This document shows, piece by piece, positions 7,086-14,578 of a DNA stretch of 21,832 nucleotides. The position numbers were made by a program, and so were the translations under genes. Origin of the DNA: Kosmotogaceae bacterium (lineage in GTDB: Bacteria > Thermotogota > Thermotogae > Petrotogales > Kosmotogaceae). The notes beneath the pieces are model-generated. The model saw only the letters and a list, made by a program, of their open reading frames with translations. It was not told where the DNA came from and did no database searches. Numbering within the stretch: the first letter of the stretch is position 1; every line of letters begins with the position of its first letter. The stretch lies in the NCBI GenBank assembly GCA_003444085.1, contig DLVL01000070.1, forward strand, positions 1-21,832. The letters are read 5' to 3'.

Positions 7086-8474
7086 CTAGAGGCTATCAAG
7101 ATACTTTGATATCGACTCTGCCGCTTTCTTTCCTGCGCCCATTGCTTCGATGACCGTTGCCGCACCTGTCACAATGTCCCCGCCTGCATAAACGCCTTCA
7201 AGATTGGTCAGACCAGTCTCTTCAACCGTCTTTATGAATCCCCAGGGATTCAGCTCGAGTCCGGGAAAACCGTATCTGAGAACAGTATTGGCCTTCTGCC
7301 CAATTGCCTCGATCACCATTTCTATCTCCATATCAAACTCTGATCCATCGACCTTTTCTGGGCGTCTTCTTCCAGATTCATCTGGTGGACCGAGCTCCAT
7401 GCGAGCACACCTCATTGCGCTAACATTGTTATTGATGTCTCCAATATACTCAGTCGGCAGTGTCAACCACTTGAAGTCTATCCCCTCTTCGATCGCATGC
7501 AGATATTCTTCTCGTCGAGCAGGCATCTCCTGCTCTGATCTTCTGTAGACAACCGTAACGTTCTCTGCACCAAGGCGTTTCGCCGTTCTTGCAGCATCCA
7601 TTGTTACATTACCTGCACCGATCACAGCGACATTCCTCTTGACGACTACAGGTGTATCATATTCGGGGAATTGCCAGGCATTAAGCAGATTGACCCTTGT
7701 GAGGAACTCACTTGCCGAGAAGACGTTGTTCAGGTTTGAACCAGGCACACCAGAGAGTCTTGGAGCACCCGCTCCAATGCCTATGAATACGGCATCATAG
7801 TCATCACGTATCTCCTGAAAGGGAAGTGTTCTGCCAATAACTTGACTCCTGACAAACTCAACCCCCATAGAAGCGATTCCCTCTGCCTCGTCAACAACAG
7901 TGTCTTTCGGCAATCTGAAAGCAGGTATTCCATACACGAGAACGCCGCCCATGGTATGGAAAGCTTCATAGATAGTTACTCTATACCCTTTCGTTGCAAG
8001 ATCTGCTGCTACAGTGATTCCAGCAGGACCTCCTCCAACAACAGCAACTCTCCGCTTTGACGTTTGAAGAGATCCAGGCATTTCACGTTCTATCTGAAGG
8101 TCTCCAACAAACCGCTCAAGTCTGCCTATTGCAACTGGTTCCTTGTCTTTCATTTTCGACAGGACACAGACTGCTTCACACTGCTTTTCCTGCGGGCATA
8201 CCCTGCCACATATACGCGGGAGATTGTTTGAAGCAAAGATTGTCCGGGAAGCGGATTCATAGTTTCGGTTCTTCACGTCCTTTATGAATGTTGGAATATC
8301 AATACCCACGGGGCACCCTGAAACACAGGGTTTCGTGGGGCATTGCAGGCACCTGGATGCTTCTGCAATTGCCATCTCCTCGGTATAACCAGTTGCCACT
8401 TCTTCGAAAGACTTCAGACGCCTGTTCACGTCCAGCTCAGGCATACCTACTCTATCGGCAATTCTCACACCCAC
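7086..8474 (-). CDS. nfnB: NfnB, NADPH-binding large subunit of NADH-dependent ferredoxin:NADP+ oxidoreductase (GltD-like)
   Basis: The protein has 462 residues and resembles the glutamate synthase small subunit. Its N-terminal domain carries two cysteine clusters, CLQCPTKPCVSGC (C42, C45, C50, C54) and CGRVCPQEKQCEAVC (C89, C93, C99, C103), for two [4Fe-4S] centres. The FAD motif GGGPAG is at 147-152 and the NADPH-site motif GAGNVTMD at 286-293. The end, GVYAGGDIVTGAATVIEAMGAG, is typical of the family. With NfnA it forms a flavin-bifurcating complex that couples NADH, NADPH and ferredoxin. The alternative, a stand-alone homotetrameric glutamate synthase (gltA), is less likely because the NfnA gene is directly upstream and overlaps it by 10 bases (8465-8474). 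The two would be co-translated. Confidence 0.92.
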   Translation of the reverse strand: MGVRIADRVGMPELDVNRRLKSFEEVATGYTEEMAIAEASRCLQCPTKPCVSGCPVGIDIPTFIKDVKNRNYESASRTIFASNNLPRICGRVCPQEKQCEAVCVLSKMKDKEPVAIGRLERFVGDLQIEREMPGSLQTSKRRVAVVGGGPAGITVAADLATKGYRVTIYEAFHTMGGVLVYGIPAFRLPKDTVVDEAEGIASMGVEFVRSQVIGRTLPFQEIRDDYDAVFIGIGAGAPRLSGVPGSNLNNVFSASEFLTRVNLLNAWQFPEYDTPVVVKRNVAVIGAGNVTMDAARTAKRLGAENVTVVYRRSEQEMPARREEYLHAIEEGIDFKWLTLPTEYIGDINNNVSAMRCARMELGPPDESGRRRPEKVDGSEFDMEIEMVIEAIGQKANTVLRYGFPGLELNPWGFIKTVEETGLTNLEGVYAGGDIVTGAATVIEAMGAGKKAAESISKYLDSL

Positions 8475-9304
8475 GAAAGATCCCCCACTTCCTCTTCAAA
8501 GCGTTTTAGTGCGGCGCTTTCCAGGTCAGCATACTGGAACTGTCTCTTAATCAATTCGTTCCAGTTCACATTTCTACCATCGAACTCAGGGCCATCAACA
8601 CACGCGAATCTTATCTCTCCATTAACTTCGGCACGGCAAGCTCCACACATACCTGTGCCGTCTACCATTATGGTATTGAGGGACACCCAACATGGAATAT
8701 CACGATCTGCTGCAATTGCAGAAACGAACTTCATCATAACTGCAGGGCCAATCGCCCAGAGTTGATCGACTTTTTTCTCTTCCAGGAGACTTTCCAGCGC
8801 ATCAGTTACCAGGCCCTTTTTTCCTGCGGAACCATCATCGGTCATCAAAATAAGATCGTCTGAAAGCTCTTCAAACTCTTCAAGAAGAATAAGCTGCTCA
8901 GAGGATGCAGCACCGAGTATAGATGTCACCGTGTTTCCAGCTGCAGAAAGCGCTCTCGCTGTCGGCAACAGAGGAGCAATGCCTACACCTCCACCGATTA
9001 CGCAAACATGACCATAGTCTCGGATGTCGCTCGAATTGCCAAGAGGTCCGACCACCTCGGCAAGCTCTGTCCCTTCATCAAGCATTGCGAGTTGAAAGGT
9101 ACTCTTTCCAATACACTTGACGATTATCTTCACTTTTCCCTGAGAGGTCTCTACGATTGTCAAAGGTATGCGCTCGCCCTTCTTGTCGATCCGGATAATC
9201 AAGAATTGTCCAGGTTTGGCATATTTCGGTATTGTCTCTGATGCTAGCCAGAACTCATAAAGCCTGGGTGAAAGCCTTCTCTTTGCCAGGATTTTGTGAG
9301 ACAT
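8465..9304 (-). CDS. nfnA: NfnA, NADH-binding small subunit of NADH-dependent ferredoxin:NADP+ oxidoreductase
   Basis: The protein has 279 residues and is related to dihydroorotate dehydrogenase electron-transfer subunits (PyrK) and sulfide dehydrogenase beta. It has an N-terminal FAD-binding barrel with the RxPLTI motif (residues 45-50) and an NAD-binding domain with GGGVGIAPLLP (104-114). The C-terminal [2Fe-2S] site is in MVDGTGMCGACR and FACVDGPEFDG: D215, C220, C223, C235, the unusual Asp plus three Cys ligation known for NfnA. GGAGG precedes the ATG by 5 bases. It is the first gene of the nfnA-nfnB pair, and its promoter must lie in the 166-base region shared with the divergent AAA+ regulator gene. 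In Thermotogota this complex supplies or consumes NADPH according to ferredoxin and NADH levels. Confidence 0.92.
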   Translation of the reverse strand: MSHKILAKRRLSPRLYEFWLASETIPKYAKPGQFLIIRIDKKGERIPLTIVETSQGKVKIIVKCIGKSTFQLAMLDEGTELAEVVGPLGNSSDIRDYGHVCVIGGGVGIAPLLPTARALSAAGNTVTSILGAASSEQLILLEEFEELSDDLILMTDDGSAGKKGLVTDALESLLEEKKVDQLWAIGPAVMMKFVSAIAADRDIPCWVSLNTIMVDGTGMCGACRAEVNGEIRFACVDGPEFDGRNVNWNELIKRQFQYADLESAALKRFEEEVGDLSWV

Positions 9305-9407
9305 GTTTCCTCCTTCTCATGTATGGAGTTGTTTGCTGCTCTATACTATTCTATCAGGCAGAACGAAAGCTGTAGCGGAGTCCAAAACCATACCTGCCAT
9401 TCGCGTT

Positions 9408-9435
9408 TTGAATGAGACGCTTTCAGGTCTATAAT
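9408..9435 (+). promoter_or_regulatory. Sigma-70-type promoter of the AAA+ regulator gene
   Basis: TTGAAT (9408-9413) and a consensus TATAAT (9430-9435) are 16 bases apart, predicting a transcript start near 9442 and a leader of about 29 bases. This is one of the best matches to the housekeeping consensus in the window. It is followed at the predicted start by the inverted repeat at 9442-9455. Confidence 0.65.
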
Positions 9436-9441
9436 CGTAAT

Positions 9442-9455
9442 GGAAATCAATTTCC
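9442..9455. repeat. Short inverted repeat at the predicted transcript start of the AAA+ regulator gene
   Basis: GGAAATCAATTTCC is a pair of 6-base arms around a 2-base centre. It lies just downstream of the -10 and 15 bases before the regulator's start codon, a common place for an autoregulatory operator. A short repeat of this size can also arise by chance. Confidence 0.35.
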
Positions 9456-9470
9456 CAGAGGAGGAAATCG

Positions 9471-10769
9471 ATGATCTTCAGAACGATTACAGTCGGAGAA
9501 ATGCTTGAAGATGTTGCATCATGGAAGCATTTCCAAACGCTTTACGCAATGGACTTCGATATTCTACTGAATATCGAAAAGGATATCCCTGTTCTTCTCT
9601 TCGTTGATTCTACCGGATTGGATAATGCTGCTGTAGAAGACTGGTTGTTTGCTTTCAATAACATCGTATTGATGAACGGAATTCCTGTTCGTGCATTCGT
9701 CTTGAAGGCATATTCCACTGAAGCGGAAGTTACAGAAGGCTATTACAAAGTGATCTCAGGTCCTGGAAGCCCCAGACAGATCTGCTCGACAATTCTGAAG
9801 AAGATCAACAAACAGATAAACAGGATCGCTGGTGTGAGCGATTCTATGCTTGCATTGAAGAGACTCATCGTTCTTTCTATGTTTTACGATGGAAGCGTCA
9901 TGATCATTGGTGAAACAGGAACAGGTAAGAACCACTTTGCAGAGGTCATAACATCCCTGTCACCCAGGGGCCCAGGAGTCTTCTACTCAATCAACTGCGC
10001 TGCTATTCCTGACAATTTGCTCGAAAGCGAACTGTTTGGGTACAAGAAGGGGTCGTTCACAGGGGCCGCTTCAGACAAGAAGGGGCTGGTAGAAATGGCT
10101 GACAATGGCACGCTCTTTCTTGACGAAATCGGAGATATGCCTCTTAACCTTCAGGCCAAGATTCTCGGCATTACAGAAAACAGGGAGTTCTTCAAGATCG
10201 GTGCGACGACTGCAACTAACGTCGATATAAGGTTTATTACTGCCACCAACAAGTACGATGACTCATCACTGAGAGATGATCTGAGATATCGCCTTTCTTC
10301 TGTTGTCTTCAGCCTCCCCCCACTACGTTACCGAAAGTCAGACATCCCTGTTATGTTCGATTACTTCATGAGTTCAAAAGGCTATCTTGTAAGGTTTGAA
10401 AACCTCCCTCAGGAAGTGAGGAACGAGCTTATTGTCTATGACTACCCTGGAAACATCAGAGAACTTGCCAACATCATTGAAGAATACCTTGCCATGAATC
10501 GCATTAGCAGAACCAAAGTAAAGCGCTCATACGAAGATATTGTGGTGACGCTGGCTGACCGTGCCATGACCGAATTTTCCTCAAACTCAAAGACCTACAA
10601 GGACTTTCTCTCTGATATCCACAAGAGCGTGTCCAGAGAACTGCTAAGACGGAGAATAGATGACGTCGGCAAAAACGCAACAAAACTCTCGTTGGAGTTT
10701 GGTCTAACTCCCCGACGAATGCGAGATCTTCTGTCCGAAATCAGTAACCCAGGATCTGAGAACTCCTGA
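9471..10769 (+). CDS. NtrC-type AAA+ transcriptional regulator (sigma-54-interaction domain) with degenerate receiver-like N terminus
   Basis: The protein has 432 residues. The AAA+ domain shows Walker A GETGTGKN (147-154), the L1 loop ESELFGYKKGSFTGA (185-199), Walker B TLFLDEIGD (214-222), arginine-finger region LRDDLRYRL (267-275), and YPGNIREL (325-332). The L1 motif is GSFTGA instead of GAFTGA. The C terminus (about 401-424, NATKLSLEFGLTPRRMRDLL) is a Fis-like helix-turn-helix. Residues 1-115 look like a shortened receiver: a strand ending in D46, a strand at 71-78, and a final GPGSPRQI segment where the conserved Lys of the KP motif would be Gly97. The usual N-terminal acidic pair is not seen, so phosphorylation is doubtful. 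GAGGAGG precedes the ATG at 9471. It is divergent from nfnA and may regulate it. The enhancer-binding class is firm; its target and use of sigma-54 are inference. Confidence 0.88.
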   Translation: MIFRTITVGEMLEDVASWKHFQTLYAMDFDILLNIEKDIPVLLFVDSTGLDNAAVEDWLFAFNNIVLMNGIPVRAFVLKAYSTEAEVTEGYYKVISGPGSPRQICSTILKKINKQINRIAGVSDSMLALKRLIVLSMFYDGSVMIIGETGTGKNHFAEVITSLSPRGPGVFYSINCAAIPDNLLESELFGYKKGSFTGAASDKKGLVEMADNGTLFLDEIGDMPLNLQAKILGITENREFFKIGATTATNVDIRFITATNKYDDSSLRDDLRYRLSSVVFSLPPLRYRKSDIPVMFDYFMSSKGYLVRFENLPQEVRNELIVYDYPGNIRELANIIEEYLAMNRISRTKVKRSYEDIVVTLADRAMTEFSSNSKTYKDFLSDIHKSVSRELLRRRIDDVGKNATKLSLEFGLTPRRMRDLLSEISNPGSENS

Positions 10770-10777
10770 TTACTACC

Positions 10778-11623
10778 CTATTTCCGGTCAGTCCATTCAG
10801 TGATTACTCCAAACGCGGTCGTGCCAAGGTGCGTTGAAATGACTGGTTCAATCCTGTCCTTGAAAACAGCCAGGCCAGGGAATTTTGCACTTATCTTCTC
10901 GCTCATCATACTCACATCATCATCACGTCTGCATGCGACTACAGCCGCCCTGGCGAGTTTCTTTCCTGCCATTGGAGTTACCGAAGAGCTGAACAATTCA
11001 TCAAAGAGCTTTTTCCTTCCTCTCACATTCTTGAGTGGTTTGAGTTCTCCTTCCTCAAGAGAGATAATTGGTTTCATGTTCAGAAGCCCACCCATGAGTG
11101 CTTTGGCTTTTCCGATTCTTCCGCCACGGTAAAGATGGTCCAGTGAATCAACTGAGAAGATAGTTCTCACAGACTTGTAAAAGTTGTTTGCATACTCTAC
11201 GAGGGTCTCAAGCTTCGTACCTTTCTTGGAAAGATACACCAGGTTCTCTGCGAGAAAGCCCAGGCCATAGTTTGTCAATTTTGAGTCAACGATCTTCACA
11301 GGTATCTGGACCATCTTCGCTGCAAGATTTGCAGAGTCAAAAGTGCCACTGAGTTTGGTAGAAATCGTTACAACTATCAGGGCATCGTACTGATCCTGCA
11401 CCTTCTTGTATGCAGACACGAAGTCTTCAGGACTGGGTTGAGAAGTCGTCGGAAGTGTGCCAGGTTTATCGAGTTCACTGTAGTAGTCCTCAATTTTCAC
11501 CGAGTCTGCCTTTCTGTACTCATCGCCTCTGTGAATGTACAGAGGAACGACCTCAATGCCGAGTTCTTCTGCTCGTTTCTCGGTAAGTGCACTGGTGCTG
11601 TCCGTGATAACGCCTATTTTCAT
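10778..11623 (-). CDS. DegV family protein (fatty-acid-binding, FakB-like)
   Basis: The protein has 281 residues, normal for the family. The N terminus KIGVITDSTSALT is the DegV signature. The next conserved motifs are TTSQPSP (59-65), TISTKLSGTFDSA (86-98), and VDSKLTNYGLGF (112-123). DegV/FakB proteins bind a single fatty acid and present it to the kinase FakA so that external fatty acids enter phospholipid synthesis; no FakA gene is visible in this window. GGAGGTGAT lies 8 bases before the ATG. The gene converges on the AAA+ regulator with 8 bases between stops and is divergent from the phoH operon. A TGCTAGCAT extended -10-like element on the minus strand (near 11644-11655) is a possible promoter. 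Which lipid is bound cannot be told. Confidence 0.92.
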   Translation of the reverse strand: MKIGVITDSTSALTEKRAEELGIEVVPLYIHRGDEYRKADSVKIEDYYSELDKPGTLPTTSQPSPEDFVSAYKKVQDQYDALIVVTISTKLSGTFDSANLAAKMVQIPVKIVDSKLTNYGLGFLAENLVYLSKKGTKLETLVEYANNFYKSVRTIFSVDSLDHLYRGGRIGKAKALMGGLLNMKPIISLEEGELKPLKNVRGRKKLFDELFSSSVTPMAGKKLARAAVVACRRDDDVSMMSEKISAKFPGLAVFKDRIEPVISTHLGTTAFGVITEWTDRK

Positions 11624-11748
11624 AAGTTGTAATCACCTCCCGGAATATGCTAGCAAATGTGTTCCTGCTCTTTTGATGAAGAACGTGTGAAATCCGAACA
11701 CTTTTCCTGTCACGTTTCCGACATCCGCACGCGCTGCCATCAATGGGT

Positions 11749-11754
11749 TATAAT
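11749..11754 (+). promoter_or_regulatory. -10 element for the phoH-ispD operon
   Basis: A consensus TATAAT lies 22 bases upstream of the chosen TTG start of phoH and just before its GGGAGG ribosome site (11763-11768). No convincing -35 is seen. A start near 11761 would leave a leader of only about 15 bases. Its position inside the longer open frame argues against a start at the ATG at 11743. Confidence 0.45.
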
Positions 11755-11775
11755 CATCACGAGGGAGGCGATCAG

Positions 11776-12774
11776 TTGCCAGTAAGGAAAATGACAATAC
11801 CTGATGCAGTAGATATCAAGAGCCTGTTTGGAGAATACGACAGGAAATCAAAGTACCTTCAGGACAAATTTGATGTGAGGCTCTCTATCATTGATAACGA
11901 GATCTGGATAAAAAGCGATGACATAGATACACTGGAAACAGTGAAGAGCATCCTTGGCGAAATGGTCGAGATGAACATCGACGGCGAAGTCACCGAGTGG
12001 CCGGAATTCGAAAATCTTGTTGAACACTACACATCTCCTTCGCAGCTAGAAATTGCCCCTGAAGGGCTTTACAGGGCAGTGAAGGATGCCAACGTTCTGC
12101 TCAAGAGAATCAAACCAAAGACACTTGGACAGAAGAAATACATAGAGGTCCTGCAAAACAAGGACATGGTCTTCTCAGTGGGGCCAGCCGGGACAGGTAA
12201 GACTTACCTTGCGGTGGCCATGGCTGTGGAGCATCTCAAGGCCGGGCGAGTGAAGCGTATCATTCTCACAAGACCTGCCGTTGAAGCGGGGGAAAGGTTA
12301 GGCTTTCTTCCAGGAACACTCCTTGAGAAAATCGACCCTTACCTGAAACCGCTGTACGACGCGCTTATGGACATGATGACACCTGACCGGCTTGCCTATT
12401 ACAAAGAGCGTGGGATCATCGAAATAGTCCCTCTTGCATATATGCGTGGAAGGACCCTTAACAACTCATGTATCATACTCGATGAGGCACAAAACACCAC
12501 GTACCAGCAAATGAAGATGTTTCTTACAAGAGTCGGTTTCAACTCGAAAGTTGTTGTGACTGGTGATATTACACAGATTGATCTTGACCGTGCAACAGAA
12601 TCCGGACTAGTAGTAATTCAGCGGATTGTAAAGAACATTGCGGGGATAGGATTCGTCTACCTAACGGAGCACGACATAGTTAGAAATGCCCTTGTAAAGG
12701 AGATCATCAAAGCTTATGACTTATACGAAAGAGAAGATGAGGCGAAAGAAAAGAACCCCCAAAGAGGGATTTGA
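11776..12774 (+). CDS. phoH: PhoH family ATPase (YbeZ type)
   Basis: The protein has 332 residues. It is a cytoplasmic P-loop ATPase with Walker A GPAGTGKT (136-143) and Walker B IILDEAQN (233-240). The conserved TRPAVEAGERLGFLPG (165-180) and TGDITQIDL (262-270) motifs are also present. PhoH/YbeZ proteins are putative RNA-linked ATPases or helicases that act with YbeY, and ybeY lies two genes downstream. The start was set at TTG 11776, which follows GGGAGG by 7 bases. An ATG at 11743 is in frame but has no ribosome site, and the likely -10 element falls inside that extension; ATG 11791 is a less likely alternative. It is the first gene of a five-gene operon. Its 3' end overlaps the next open frame by up to 59 bases. 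Confidence 0.92.
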   Translation: MPVRKMTIPDAVDIKSLFGEYDRKSKYLQDKFDVRLSIIDNEIWIKSDDIDTLETVKSILGEMVEMNIDGEVTEWPEFENLVEHYTSPSQLEIAPEGLYRAVKDANVLLKRIKPKTLGQKKYIEVLQNKDMVFSVGPAGTGKTYLAVAMAVEHLKAGRVKRIILTRPAVEAGERLGFLPGTLLEKIDPYLKPLYDALMDMMTPDRLAYYKERGIIEIVPLAYMRGRTLNNSCIILDEAQNTTYQQMKMFLTRVGFNSKVVVTGDITQIDLDRATESGLVVIQRIVKNIAGIGFVYLTEHDIVRNALVKEIIKAYDLYEREDEAKEKNPQRGI

Positions 12775-14203
12775 CTTCTCCTGCTTGAAGGGGATCAGTT
12801 TGAGGAACATCAACTCGATAATTCTCTTTCCTTTTTTTGCTGCTCTCCTCAACAGAGTTCCCTATCTCAGTCTCCCTGAGATGCCGATAGCGTATTTCCT
12901 GGGCTGCGTAATCTTTTGGTACATCTTTGTCGAAACGACTGTGCGGAACAACCGTTTCTTTGATCTGCATGCGGCCTACAGAATTGCTCTGTATGCGGTG
13001 GTCTCTGTTGGGATTATCGTAAACAGCGTTGTGGTCTATTTCATATCGACGGACTTGCTCGTATTCATTACCCCGCTCTTCTTCACTGTGGCAATCATTA
13101 CCATTCTCATCGGGTTCGATGAGGGGGCTGGGGTAGGTCTCTTTCTTGCATTTATTGCTTCAGCGACGTACAGCTTCTCGCTTGATGCATTTGTGATGCT
13201 TTCGATAATCTCATTCGTCAGTGCACTTGCGACCAGAAAGCTTACGGCAAGGATATCGATAGCAAGAGCAGGATTCTTTGTTGGGGCAGTCTTTGTTGCT
13301 CTGGTATTTGCCAGGTCATTCACCGAGAGTACGTTCAACTGGATTCAGCTGAGCGCCGCCTTCATAAATCCTGTTCTTTCGTCCATCGCGGTTATCGGGT
13401 TGCTTCCGTATATAGAATATGTTACCAGGATCTACTCAAATGTCGGTCTTCTTGAGCTGGGGAACCTCTCACATCCATTACTCAAGAATCTGTCGGTCAA
13501 TGCACCAGGAACGTACTATCACAGTGTTACAATGGCAAACCTTTCCGAAGCAGCCTCTGAAGCTGTGGGTGCAAATGCTATCCTTGCAAGAGTCGGGGCG
13601 TATTTCCACGACATTGGCAAAATCAAACGCCCTCAGTATTTCACCGAGAACCAGAGTGGAGATAATCCACACGACAGGCTTTCTCCAAGTATGTCTAACA
13701 CAGTCATAAACGAACATGTTCAACATGGTGTGGAGTTAGCCAGAAAGCACCGGCTTCCACTTCTTATCGAGGATATCGTCAGGCAGCATCACGGTACGAG
13801 AAATAAGCTGTTTTTCTATAGAAAGGCCATGAATGAAGGTTCTAAAAAGTCAGAAGACTTTGGTTACTTTGGGCCAAAACCCCAGTTTCGTGAATCCGGG
13901 ATCGTAATGCTTGCAGACAGTGTCGAAGCAGCATTCAAGAGTCTGAAGAATCCGACACCAGGCAATATCCGGGAAATCGTAGCAGAGGTTGTAGAAGGTA
14001 TCTACAATGAAAGACAGCTTGATAACAGTGGTTTGAATCTGGGAGATCTTGAGGGGATCGTCGACGCCTTCACCAGGGTTCTCGCCAGTTCGAGTCGGCC
14101 AAGAATAGAGTATCCTCTCGAAGAGCCCCCAACAGGGGTGAGCGATGCAGATAATCCTCCAGAACAAAACGACGAAACAGGTAAACGAGAAGAAAATACG
14201 TGA
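12716..14203 (+). CDS. Membrane HD-domain phosphohydrolase (PgpH/YqfF-like), lacking the large extracellular domain
   Basis: The protein has up to 495 residues. Residues 31-240 hold a series of hydrophobic segments fitting the 7TM module of the 7TMR-HD family, and an HD phosphohydrolase domain follows. The metal-ligand pattern is complete: H269 (TYYHSV), H298-D299 (YFHDIGK), H334 (NEHV), H358/H359 (RQHHGT), and D401 (MLADSVEA). PgpH/YqfF proteins degrade cyclic di-AMP and are about 700 residues long, with an extracellular domain between the first helix and the 7TM module; that domain is missing here. The phoH-yqfF-ybeY order is conserved in many Firmicutes. The start is uncertain: ATG 12716 (AAGGAG 13 bases upstream) overlaps phoH by 59 bases, and ATG 12737 is an alternative. 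The acidic, proline-rich tail overlaps ybeY by 59 bases. Confidence 0.88.
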   Translation: MTYTKEKMRRKKRTPKEGFDFSCLKGISLRNINSIILFPFFAALLNRVPYLSLPEMPIAYFLGCVIFWYIFVETTVRNNRFFDLHAAYRIALYAVVSVGIIVNSVVVYFISTDLLVFITPLFFTVAIITILIGFDEGAGVGLFLAFIASATYSFSLDAFVMLSIISFVSALATRKLTARISIARAGFFVGAVFVALVFARSFTESTFNWIQLSAAFINPVLSSIAVIGLLPYIEYVTRIYSNVGLLELGNLSHPLLKNLSVNAPGTYYHSVTMANLSEAASEAVGANAILARVGAYFHDIGKIKRPQYFTENQSGDNPHDRLSPSMSNTVINEHVQHGVELARKHRLPLLIEDIVRQHHGTRNKLFFYRKAMNEGSKKSEDFGYFGPKPQFRESGIVMLADSVEAAFKSLKNPTPGNIREIVAEVVEGIYNERQLDNSGLNLGDLEGIVDAFTRVLASSSRPRIEYPLEEPPTGVSDADNPPEQNDETGKREENT

Positions 14204-14576
14204 AATCGTCTCAAATGTCACTAGAGAAGAGCTCCAGTCTCTTCCAGATGGTGCACTCAACATAGTACTCACCGATGATGACGAGATACAGCGTATCAAC
14301 AATCTTTACAGGGGAAAGAATCATCCCACAGACATACTGACGTTCGAGTATGGTATTGACCAGGATGTTCTGGGTGACATGATGATTTCCCTGGAGACGG
14401 TGGAACGCCAGGCTCCTGACTTTGAGAATACATTTGAGGAAGAGCTTCTGTACATTATCATACATGGCGTTCTGCATCTTCTTGGATATGAACACAAAGA
14501 GACTGACGACGTAAGCTCTGAGCAGATGATCATGAAACAATCAGAATACTTTGCCAGATATGTAAAGGAGTGTTGA
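14145..14576 (+). CDS. ybeY: Endoribonuclease / rRNA maturation factor YbeY
   Basis: The protein has 143 residues. It carries the diagnostic zinc motif HGVLHLLGYEH (H107, H111, H117), the NNLYRGKNHPTDILTF segment (52-67), and LGDMMIS (76-82), in the expected order. YbeY is a single-strand-specific endoribonuclease needed for 16S rRNA 3'-end processing and ribosome quality control, and it interacts with PhoH/YbeZ, encoded upstream. The ATG at 14145 follows GGGGTGA at short spacing and lies 59 bases inside the HD-phosphohydrolase gene, so translation is probably coupled. The length is at the short end of the usual 150-160 residues but nothing essential is missing. The stop precedes the DUF1015 start by 2 bases. 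Confidence 0.95.
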   Translation: MQIILQNKTTKQVNEKKIREIVSNVTREELQSLPDGALNIVLTDDDEIQRINNLYRGKNHPTDILTFEYGIDQDVLGDMMISLETVERQAPDFENTFEEELLYIIIHGVLHLLGYEHKETDDVSSEQMIMKQSEYFARYVKEC

Positions 14577-14578
14577 AC

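Noticed and set aside
8343..8765. 140-codon plus-strand open frame across the nfnA/nfnB junction
   Set aside because: It is antisense to cysteine-motif coding regions of both Nfn subunits; its composition does not resemble a real protein.
9320..9400. Possible sigma-54 (-24/-12) promoter for nfnA on the minus strand, around TTGGACTCCGCTACAGC
   Set aside because: The GG and GC dinucleotides are 11 rather than 10 bases apart and the -12 element does not resemble TTGCA; a second GG nearby has no GC at the right distance.
11690..11720. Inverted repeat AACGTG...CACGTT between degV and phoH
   Set aside because: The arms are only 6 bases and separated by more than 20 bases, easily a chance occurrence; it has no clear relation to either promoter.
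13850..14302. 150-codon open frame on the minus strand under the HD phosphohydrolase and ybeY genes
   Set aside because: It is antisense to two well-supported genes, has no recognisable protein features and ends at no operon boundary.
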